Source: Streptomyces sp. SCL15-4 (GTDB lineage: Bacteria; Actinomycetota; Actinomycetes; Streptomycetales; Streptomycetaceae). From it: a stretch of 64,000 bases of DNA. This document shows, one piece after another, positions 57,494 through 64,000 of this stretch. A program made the translations under genes and the position numbers. The first letter of the stretch is position 1. Every line of letters starts with the position of its first letter. Under the pieces are notes generated by a model. The model was not told the DNA's origin and made no database searches. It saw only the letters and a list, made by a program, of their open reading frames with translations. The stretch covers positions 4,836,001 to 4,900,000 of the forward strand of contig NZ_JAOBTQ010000001.1 of assembly GCF_033366695.1 (NCBI RefSeq). Direction: 5' to 3'.

Positions 57494-57812
57494 TCGGCCG
57501 CCGGCGGAGGCGATAGGTGCCTCCTCCACGTAGCCCTGCGCAGTGCCGTCGACCGGGCCTTGGCAGGAAGCCGACGGCCCTTGCCGAGGGTGACGGACCG
57601 CAATGAGGGCAGGCAGAGCAGCGGTCGTTGGCGGATCGGACCGGGTGGGAGGGGGGCTCGACCCCATCGTGAAATCCGCGAGGCTGGGCGACCCAAACGC
57701 CCTTGTCGCCCGATTTTTTGCGCGGCGATTTTTCAAGATCTATTCGCGCGAACTCCGGTCGACCATTTTAGTGGGCCGTCACTCTGCGTGACGTGACTGA
57801 GTGTGACGGGCG
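57494..57812. other. Non-coding block with AT-rich spots, candidate packaging site
   Basis: About 320 bp before the small terminase gene. It holds CGATTTTTTGCGCGGCGATTTTTC (57711-57734) with two CGATTTTT copies, a locally AT-rich stretch to about 57770, and GTGAC repeats near 57788-57805. This contrast with GC-rich surroundings and the position suggest cos/pac or a late promoter. Two short frames cross it, neither convincing. Confidence 0.45.
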
Positions 57813-58097
57813 GTGGTGATCATGGGCGCGGTCGCCGACGCGATCACCGCCGAGATCGAGCAACTCGGCGTCGAGTCGATCTCTCCTGGTCTGGCCGAGC
57901 TAGCCACCAGCCTCGCGCGCTCCGTCGATGAGGCCGATGCCCCCACGGCCCGGGCGGTCGCTGCCCGTGAACTCCGAGCCGTCATGGGCGACCTGCGCAA
58001 GCTCGCTCCCGTTCAGTCGAAGGGGGACGCCGTCGATGACATCGCTGAGCAGCGAGCCAAGCGTCGGGCAGCGGCCCGCCGGGCGGCAGACGGCTGA
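57813..58097 (+). CDS. Terminase small subunit (short type)
   Basis: 94 residues. GTG 57813, GTG 57816 or ATG 57822. MGAVADAITAEIEQLGVESI, then LATSLARSVDEADAPTARAV and a basic end IAEQRAKRRAAARRAADG. Short helical proteins of this kind precede the large terminase in HK97-like actinophages. Overlaps the large subunit gene by 62 nt. Called by position and composition. Confidence 0.7.
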   Translation: MVIMGAVADAITAEIEQLGVESISPGLAELATSLARSVDEADAPTARAVAARELRAVMGDLRKLAPVQSKGDAVDDIAEQRAKRRAAARRAADG

Positions 58098-59616
58098 CGC
58101 TGCCCCGATCGGTTGGCAGGTGCCTCCGATCCAGACTGCTCCGCCCTCGGTGACAAGCGCAGGGCAGGAGGCCATTGACCTCGCGCGCAAGGCGGGCTTG
58201 AAGCTGGACCCGTGGCAGCAGCATGTGCTGCGCGTGGGCATGGGGGAGAGGCCGGACGGCAGTTGGGCGTCGTTCGAGGTGGCGGTGAACGTGCCGAGGC
58301 AGAACGGCAAGGGCGGGATCATCGAGGCTCGGGAGCTGTGGGGCCTGTTCATCGGCGGCGAGAACCTGATCCTGCACTCGGCGCACGAGTTCAAGACCGC
58401 GAAGAACGCCTTCCGACGGATCGAGCGCCTCATTCGTGGGTGCGCTGACCTGCACAAACGTGTCAAGCGGTACTGGCAGACCACGGGCGAGGAGAGCATC
58501 GAGCTGCACGACGGCCGCATGCTCCGCTTCATCGCCCGGTCCAAGGGCTCCGGCCGAGGCTTCAGCGGCGACTGCAACGTGATGGATGAGGACATGATCC
58601 TCGGCGACAACGAGATGGACGCGCTGCTCCCGACGATGGCCGCCATCGAGGACCCGCAGATCTGGTACCTCGGCAGTGCCGGGATCGGGGCTCCGTCCGT
58701 GCAGCTCGGCCGGCTGCGGCGCCGGGCGCTGGCCGCGATCGAGGCCGGCACGCCGGACCCGTCGCTGGCGTACTTCGAGTGGTCCGCGAACCTGCACGTC
58801 AAGGAGTGCCCGAAGGACTGCGACCAGCACGACGATCCGGCCTCCGACGAGGCTGTGCTGAAGTCCAACCCCGCCGTCGGCTTCCGGCTGACCCTGGCGA
58901 AGGTGGCGAACGAGCGGGCCACGCTGAGTAAGGAGGGTTACGCCAGGGAGCGGCTCGGCGTCGGCGACTACCCGTCCGACGAGGCCGACACCTGGCAGGT
59001 CATCGGCCGTGAGGCGTGGGAAGCCCTGGCGGACAGCGACAGCCAGCCGGAGGACCCGGTGGCGTTCGCGATCGACGTCACCCCGGAGCGCTCGCACGCG
59101 AGCATCTGCGTGGCCGGCCGATTCGGTGAGTCCGTGCACGTTGAGGTCGTGGACAACCGACCCGGTACGGACTGGGTGGCCCAGCGCGCGCGGGACCTGA
59201 CGGAGAAGTGGAAGCCGCGCTGCTGGGTCATCGACCCGGGCAGCCCGGCCGGCGCCCTCATCCGGGACGTCACGGACGCACTGAAGGTCGACCCGGACGA
59301 AGAGGTCGAGGACGAGGAAGAGCCGCAGCTGCTGGCCCCGATCGTGCAGACGAAGACCCGGGATGTCGTCCAGGCCGTCGGCCAGTTCTACGACGCCGTC
59401 GCAGCCGGCCGCATCTCGCACCTGGACCAGGCGCCTCTGGCGACAGCGCTGGCGGGCGCCAGGAAGCGGGAGCTGGGTGAGGCGTGGGCGTGGGCGCGCC
59501 GCGGCGTGGGCGTGGACATCACGCCGCTGGCGGGCGTGACGCTGGCGCGCTGGGGCGTCTTCGTGGAGATCGAGGAGCCGGAGGAGGAGGTGGAACCGTG
59601 GGCCGACTACGGCTGA
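58036..59616 (+). CDS. Terminase large subunit (HK97/Terminase_1 type)
   Basis: 526 residues from ATG 58036 (GGGGGA upstream). Deviant Walker A PRQNGKG at 87-93 and Walker B region NVMDEDM at about 180-187, both typical of Terminase_1; nuclease acidic residues in AIDVTPERSHASI (about 339) and VIDPGSPAGAL (about 400). A different family from the PBSX-like enzyme at 11619, so the two packaging systems are not recent copies. Confidence 0.92.
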   Translation: MTSLSSEPSVGQRPAGRQTADAAPIGWQVPPIQTAPPSVTSAGQEAIDLARKAGLKLDPWQQHVLRVGMGERPDGSWASFEVAVNVPRQNGKGGIIEARELWGLFIGGENLILHSAHEFKTAKNAFRRIERLIRGCADLHKRVKRYWQTTGEESIELHDGRMLRFIARSKGSGRGFSGDCNVMDEDMILGDNEMDALLPTMAAIEDPQIWYLGSAGIGAPSVQLGRLRRRALAAIEAGTPDPSLAYFEWSANLHVKECPKDCDQHDDPASDEAVLKSNPAVGFRLTLAKVANERATLSKEGYARERLGVGDYPSDEADTWQVIGREAWEALADSDSQPEDPVAFAIDVTPERSHASICVAGRFGESVHVEVVDNRPGTDWVAQRARDLTEKWKPRCWVIDPGSPAGALIRDVTDALKVDPDEEVEDEEEPQLLAPIVQTKTRDVVQAVGQFYDAVAAGRISHLDQAPLATALAGARKRELGEAWAWARRGVGVDITPLAGVTLARWGVFVEIEEPEEEVEPWADYG

Positions 59617-59777
59617 CGCGTGCGGGCCTGGCCCGCACGGGAGTCCTGACGGGTGGCGCCATGACGGCGTCCGGGGCGGGGCTGGGCTGGGGGCTGGCGG
59701 TGGGCCTCGCCCTGGGCGGGGTGCTGCTGGTGGCGTACTGCCTGCTCCTTGCTGATACGGACGGGAAGGGCCCGTGA
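59598..59777 (+). CDS. Small membrane protein between terminase and portal, 59 aa
   Basis: GTG with GGAGGAGG upstream, overlapping the terminase end and the portal start. Basic N-terminus MGRLRLTRAGLARTG and one or two hydrophobic helices (about 24-50, GLAVGLALGGVLLVAYCLLL). A membrane peptide inside a packaging operon is odd; function unknown. Confidence 0.65.
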   Translation: MGRLRLTRAGLARTGVLTGGAMTASGAGLGWGLAVGLALGGVLLVAYCLLLADTDGKGP

Positions 59778-61126
59778 CGAGTCTGTGGCAGCGCGCACGG
59801 CGGTCTCGGTCGGCCACCCGGGAGATCGGGACGATCGATGACTACGCGGCGGCTCTCGCGCAGTCGCTGGGTTACGGCGGGTTCTCGGCGTTGGGCATCA
59901 CCCAGTCGCAGTCCGGGCAGGCCGCGGAGAAGGCGCCGACGGACCTGCCGGGGTACGCGCAGCTTTTCGCGACGAACCCGGTGATCTGGGCGTGCATGGT
60001 GGCCCGCATGGCGGTGTTCTCCGCGCCGCGGTTCACCTGGCAACGCCTGAACAACGGCGTCCCGTCGGAGATGTTCGGCACGACGGAACTGCGGCTGCTG
60101 GAGCGGCCCTGGGCGGGCGGGACGACACAGGACCTGCTGTCCCGGGTCATCCAGGACGCCGACCTGGCTGGCAACAGCTACTGGACGGAGCACGACGGCG
60201 ACGCGGTGCGGATGCGGCCGGACTGGGTGCAGATCGTCCTGGAGCGGCGCCGGCACCCGCACGGCGGGGATCTGGGCTGGCGCCGGTACGGCTATCTGTA
60301 CCAGGAGCCCGGCGCCGACCCGGTGTTCCTGTGGCCGGAGGAGGTGGCGCACTTCGCGCCGGTCCCCGACCCGCTGGCGACGTACCGCGGGATGTCCTGG
60401 CTGACCCCGGTGATCCGGGAGACGCAGAACGACAACCTCATGGCCGCGCACAAGCGGCGGTACTTCGAGAACGCGGCCACCCCGAACCTGGTGGTGCGTT
60501 TGGCCCGGGAGGTCACCCCGGAGGCGTTCGCCAAGTTCAAGGCGAAGATGGAGGCCGGGCACCGCGGGGTCGAGAACGCCTACAAGACGCTGTACCTGGG
60601 CGGCGGCGCCGACGTGACCGTGGTCGGCAGCGACTTCAAGCAGATGGACTTCAGCGCCGTCCAAGGCGCCGGCGAAACCCGCATCGCCTCGGCGGCCGGG
60701 GTGCCGCCGATCATCGTGGGTCTGTCCGAGGGCCTCAAGGCCGCCACGTACAGCAACTACGGGCAGGCCAGGAGGCGTTTCGCCGACGGGACGATCCATC
60801 CGCTGTGGCAGAACGCGGCCGGCAGCTTCGCCCCGCTGGTCACACCGCCCGGCAGCGGCTCCGGCGCGGTCCGCCTCTGGTACGACGCCCGGCACGTTCC
60901 GTTCCTGCGCGAGGACGCCCGGGACGCCGCAGAGATCCAGGGCATCGAGTCCCGCACGATCCGCGCGCTGGTCGACGCCGGCTACACCCCGGAGTCCGTC
61001 CAGCAGGCGGTACGCGCCTCGGACTGGTCCCTGCTGGTCCACACGGGCCTGTTCTCCGTCCAGCTGCAGAAACCAGGGTCCACCGACGCTCCTGCGCTGC
61101 CCGCACCGACCGAAGGGGGATCCTGA
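59774..61126 (+). CDS. Portal protein (HK97 type)
   Basis: 450 residues, GTG overlapping the previous stop. LFATNPVIWACMVARMAVFS (about 65-84), a central WPEEVAHFAPVPDPLATYRG and VGLSEGLKAATYSNYGQARR (about 316-335), all typical of Phage_portal PF04860. Unrelated by eye to the SPP1-type portal of the left element. Confidence 0.9.
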   Translation: MTSLWQRARRSRSATREIGTIDDYAAALAQSLGYGGFSALGITQSQSGQAAEKAPTDLPGYAQLFATNPVIWACMVARMAVFSAPRFTWQRLNNGVPSEMFGTTELRLLERPWAGGTTQDLLSRVIQDADLAGNSYWTEHDGDAVRMRPDWVQIVLERRRHPHGGDLGWRRYGYLYQEPGADPVFLWPEEVAHFAPVPDPLATYRGMSWLTPVIRETQNDNLMAAHKRRYFENAATPNLVVRLAREVTPEAFAKFKAKMEAGHRGVENAYKTLYLGGGADVTVVGSDFKQMDFSAVQGAGETRIASAAGVPPIIVGLSEGLKAATYSNYGQARRRFADGTIHPLWQNAAGSFAPLVTPPGSGSGAVRLWYDARHVPFLREDARDAAEIQGIESRTIRALVDAGYTPESVQQAVRASDWSLLVHTGLFSVQLQKPGSTDAPALPAPTEGGS

Positions 61127-62073
61127 TGCCCGCACTGCCCGCCGTGACGCGCGACCTGGAGAGGTCGGCGCCGTTCCAGCTGGTCCGCGCCGATGGCACC
61201 GAGGAGGGCGACGGGCGGACCCTGACCGGGTACGCGGCGCTCTTCGGCACCCCCACCGAGATCAACTCGTGGGAGGGCACGTTCACCGAGACCATCCGCA
61301 AGGGCGCCTTCAAGAAGACGATCCGCGAGCAGACCCCGGTCATGCAGTTCGACCACGGCCGGCACCCGCTCATCGGGTCGATCCCGATCGGTGCCATCAC
61401 CGACCTGCGCGAGGACGACCAAGGCCTCTACGTCGAGGGCCGCATCACCGACAACTGGCTGATGCAGCCGGTCCGGGACGCGATCGCGGAGAAGTCCGTG
61501 AACGGCATGAGCTTCCGCTTCGAGGTCGTCCGCGAGGAGTGGCGCGACGTCAACGGCAAGCTGGTCAAGCCCGAAGAGGTCTACGACCTGCTGTGGATGC
61601 CGGGCGACCGCGGCCCGCTCCAGCGGGAGCTGATCGAGCTGAAGTGCCGCGAGCTGGGCCCGGTCGTCTTCCCCGCCTACGCCGGCACGTCCGTGTCGGT
61701 GCGGGCCCGCGACGTCGCCGACGGCCTCGCGCACGACGACGAGATGACCCGCCGCATCCGGCACTCCCTCGCCCGCGACACGGCCGCGCCGTCCGTCCCG
61801 GACGATCCCGAGCTGCGCCGCGAGGTCGCCACCGCGCTGCTCTACCAGCGTGCCGCGCCGCCCGCCCACGGGCACCCGGCCCCGACACGTTCCCCAGGCG
61901 CGCCGCTCGCTGACGAGCACCCGCCACCCCGGCCCACCCCTGACGCGCCGCCCGCCGATGGGCACCCGTCGCCCTCCGACCGCACCGTCCGCATGCGCTC
62001 TCAGCTGGCCGAGATCGGCCAGCTGATGGACGGCGTGCTGGCGTCCATCGACACCCCGAAGGAGACCGGCTGA
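61126..62073 (+). CDS. Prohead protease with proline-rich extension
   Basis: 315 residues. The first 190 residues are an HK97 S78-type protease: FDHGRHPLIGS (His77) and EKSVNGMSFRFEV (Ser124), as in the family that removes the coat delta domain. Then a Pro/Ala/His tail (about 245-290) with repeated P-A-DGHP-like units and a helical end (MRSQLAEIGQLMDGVLASID) that may act as a scaffold. The extension is longer than in minimal family members. Confidence 0.88.
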   Translation: MPALPAVTRDLERSAPFQLVRADGTEEGDGRTLTGYAALFGTPTEINSWEGTFTETIRKGAFKKTIREQTPVMQFDHGRHPLIGSIPIGAITDLREDDQGLYVEGRITDNWLMQPVRDAIAEKSVNGMSFRFEVVREEWRDVNGKLVKPEEVYDLLWMPGDRGPLQRELIELKCRELGPVVFPAYAGTSVSVRARDVADGLAHDDEMTRRIRHSLARDTAAPSVPDDPELRREVATALLYQRAAPPAHGHPAPTRSPGAPLADEHPPPRPTPDAPPADGHPSPSDRTVRMRSQLAEIGQLMDGVLASIDTPKETG

Positions 62074-63554
62074 TGCCGACGCTTCAGCTTTCCCACGGCC
62101 AGGCGGTCATCCGCCTGCGCGACATCCGCGCCCAGCTCGAAGAGCTGGAGAAGCGCGACAGCCTCACCGCCGAGGACGAGCAGACCTTCGATGAGCTGAC
62201 GCGGGAGTTCGCCGAGGTGGACGACCACCGCCGGCAGCTGGAGCGGCGCAGCGCCTTGGAGCGGGTGCGCGCCGCCACCCAGGCCACCGACCGACGACCG
62301 CCCGCCCTGGGCATCGAGCGGGGCACGCCGCAGGGCAGCGGCAGCGCCTACGACCTGGACCCGGTCCTCAACCCCGACTCGGTCGAGGACCGCCGGTTCC
62401 GCAACCCGTGGGACCTCGGCGAGATGCGCACCTTCAACCGGTCCCCCGAGGACCTCGCCCAGGAGCTGCGGGCCCGCGCGCTGTGCGCGGTCGAGAAGAT
62501 GGCCGGCGCCAACGACCGCATCCGGTCCACGGCGACGGACATCATCGAGGCCTGGGACGACAAGAAGGGCACCATCGCCCGCATGTGCCTGGCGACCTCC
62601 TCGCCGGAGTACATGCGGGCCTGGTCCAAGCTGGCCCGGGGCAAGAGCCACATGGTCACCCCGGAGGAGCAGCAGGCCCTGGAGCGGGCGATGTCCCTGA
62701 CGGACAACCAGGGCGGCTACCTCGTGCCGTTCCAACTGGACCCGACGGTCATCATCACGTCGAACGGGTCCATCAACCAGATCCGCCAGGTGGCCCGGCA
62801 GGTCGTCGCCACTGGCGACGTGTGGAACGGCGTGTCCGCCGGTGCCGTGTCGTGGCGGTGGGCCGCCGAGGGCTCCGAGGCCGGCGACAACGCCCCGGCC
62901 TTCGGGCAGCCCTCCGTACCGGTCTGGAAGGCGGACGGCTTCGTGCCGATCTCCATCGAGGCGATGGACGACGCCGACAACGTCACCACCGAAGTCGGAC
63001 GCCTGCTCGCCTTCGGCAAGGACAACCTGGAGGCCGCCGCGTTCATCAACGGCAGCGGCTCCGGCCAGCCCACGGGCATCGTCACCGCGCTGACGGGCAC
63101 GTCGTCCATCGTCACCTCGACCACGGCGGACACGTTCGCGTCCGGCGACGTGTACAAGACCGACACCGCCCTGCCCGGCCGGTACCGCGCCAACGCCGCC
63201 TGGCTGGCCAACCGCGGCATCTACAACGCCATCCGCCAGTTCGACTCCTCCGGCGGCACGAACCTGTGGGAGCGCATCGGCGCCGACGTCCCCCCGATGC
63301 TCCTGGGCCGCCGCGCCCTGGAGGCGGAGGACATGGACGGCACCGTCAACGCCGGCCAGGAGAACTACGTGGCCGTGTACGGCGACTTCGACAACTACGT
63401 CATCGCCGACCGCATCGGCATGAGCATCGAGTTCCTGCCGCACCTGCTGGGCGCCAACCGGAGGCCGACCGGCCAGCGCGGCTGGTACGCCTGGTACCGG
63501 GTCGGCGCCGACAGCGTGAACGACGCCGCGTTCCGGATGCTCAACGTCACCTGA
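62073..63554 (+). CDS. Major capsid protein (HK97 fold, delta domain)
   Basis: 493 residues, ATG overlapping the protease stop. Residues 1-about 110 form a coiled delta/scaffold region (LRDIRAQLEELEKRDSLTAE), probably cut by the upstream protease; then the HK97 core with MSLTDNQGGYLVPFQLDPTV, SGSGQPTGIVTALTGTSSIV and a C-terminal GADSVNDAAFRMLNVT. Longer than a bare HK97 coat because the scaffold is fused. Confidence 0.92.
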   Translation: MPTLQLSHGQAVIRLRDIRAQLEELEKRDSLTAEDEQTFDELTREFAEVDDHRRQLERRSALERVRAATQATDRRPPALGIERGTPQGSGSAYDLDPVLNPDSVEDRRFRNPWDLGEMRTFNRSPEDLAQELRARALCAVEKMAGANDRIRSTATDIIEAWDDKKGTIARMCLATSSPEYMRAWSKLARGKSHMVTPEEQQALERAMSLTDNQGGYLVPFQLDPTVIITSNGSINQIRQVARQVVATGDVWNGVSAGAVSWRWAAEGSEAGDNAPAFGQPSVPVWKADGFVPISIEAMDDADNVTTEVGRLLAFGKDNLEAAAFINGSGSGQPTGIVTALTGTSSIVTSTTADTFASGDVYKTDTALPGRYRANAAWLANRGIYNAIRQFDSSGGTNLWERIGADVPPMLLGRRALEAEDMDGTVNAGQENYVAVYGDFDNYVIADRIGMSIEFLPHLLGANRRPTGQRGWYAWYRVGADSVNDAAFRMLNVT

Positions 63555-63565
63555 CCTACCCCGCT

Positions 63566-63604
63566 CCGACGGCCGGACGACCCCTGTGGTCTTCCGGCCG
63601 TCGG
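63566..63604 (+). terminator. Hairpin between coat and next head gene
   Basis: Perfect 12-bp stem CCGACGGCCGGA / TCCGGCCGTCGG with a 15-nt loop, 12 nt past the coat stop. May lower expression of downstream genes relative to the coat. Confidence 0.65.
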
Positions 63605-63627
63605 CATCCCCTGAAGGGAGTCACCTC

Positions 63628-64000
63628 ATGAGGCAGAGCCTCTACAACGTGGCGCGGGCCAAGGCCACGCTGACGGTCGCGGTGCGCACCAACGGCACGG
63701 TGAACGGCACGTCCGTTGACCTGCACGAGAACAAGGACGCGTCCCGGTCGGCGATGCTCATCGTCCACACCGGCACCATCACCGACGGGACGCACGCGGT
63801 CGTCCTGCAGGAGTCCGACGACAACTCCACCTGGTCGACCGTGGCCGCCGCCGACCTGCAGGGCAGCGCGCTCAGCATCGCCTCGACCGACGACGACACC
63901 GTGTTCGAGCTGGGCTACAAGGGCTCCAAGCGCTACCTGCGGGCCTCGGTGACCACGTCCAGCGCGACGTCGGGCGGCACGTTCGGCGCGACCATCGTGC
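63628..64000 (+). CDS. Probable head decoration protein, truncated by window end
   Basis: ATG with AAGGGAG upstream; frame open to the last base (at least 124 residues). MRQSLYNVARAKATLTVAVR, then NGTSVDLHENKDASRSAMLI and VLQESDDNSTWSTVAAADLQ: beta-rich and Thr/Ser-rich, like Ig-fold proteins that decorate HK97-type heads. Assigned by position and composition. Confidence 0.65.
   Translation, partial: MRQSLYNVARAKATLTVAVRTNGTVNGTSVDLHENKDASRSAMLIVHTGTITDGTHAVVLQESDDNSTWSTVAAADLQGSALSIASTDDDTVFELGYKGSKRYLRASVTTSSATSGGTFGATIV

Noticed and set aside
57603..57791. 62-codon frame before the small terminase
   Set aside because: No convincing ribosome site, mixed composition and overlap with the AT-rich patch; a second frame covers the same bases equally well.
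1..64000. CRISPR array or cas genes
   Set aside because: No regularly spaced 25-40 bp repeats with unique spacers; the repeat arrays found have 6-9 bp units.

Overview
The DNA is GC-rich, with GTG/TTG starts, dense ATGA/GTGA start-stop overlaps and gene families typical of Streptomyces and its phages. I read it as a Streptomyces (or close relative) chromosome segment holding two prophage-type elements side by side. No ordinary housekeeping gene is recognisable.

Left element (1 to about 37.3 kb; its left end lies outside the window). 1-4.4 kb is a chain of small overlapping early genes. 4.6-6.6 kb is a mostly leftward cluster of small genes ending at a palindromic operator (6652-6690). 6.8-10.4 kb is a rightward cassette: a DUF2637/Spd-like membrane protein, a proline-rich membrane protein, two more membrane proteins, a phased repeat array, and a conserved hairpin followed by a tiny gene. 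A lipoprotein gene (10573) precedes a full siphovirus morphogenesis operon (11.06-29.2 kb): small and large terminase, SPP1-type portal, minor capsid protein, scaffold, P22-type coat, connectors, major tail protein, frameshifted chaperone, tape measure, distal tail, receptor-binding and beta-helix spike proteins. Lysis genes follow (29.2-32.8 kb): a CHAP-like lysin, an amidase, a holin, a second membrane protein and a membrane-anchored collagen-like protein. 32.8-37.2 kb is cargo: a TPR regulator with a SLOG-domain protein, an RsbW-like ATPase with Cys-rich partners, and an XRE regulator with its own palindrome.

Junction (37.78-37.9 kb). The 3' half of a tRNA-Arg(CCU), lacking its 5' half, lies beside a leftward tyrosine integrase. 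This is what one end of an element inserted into the 3' end of a tRNA gene looks like. The intact tRNA should lie beyond the right edge.

Right element (37.8 kb to beyond 64 kb). It runs integrase, repressor, divergent Cro-like and excisionase-like genes, a Prim-Pol/ATPase replication protein, a 360-bp block of oppositely oriented short repeats (candidate origin), and an SF2 helicase. A second early/membrane block (47.9-55.1 kb) matches the left element in several proteins and in one 43-nt hairpin identical in both. HNH, P-loop and DUF6221 genes follow, then an HK97-type packaging/capsid module (57.8-64 kb) unrelated to the left one.

The main message is modular. Two elements share an early block of small proteins, membrane proteins with DNA-binding-like tails, and a hairpin leader, but carry different capsids. 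The shared block resembles plasmid/ICE spread (Spd) genes, yet no TraB/FtsK translocase is visible. Function assignments rest on reading motifs by eye; no database search was run.
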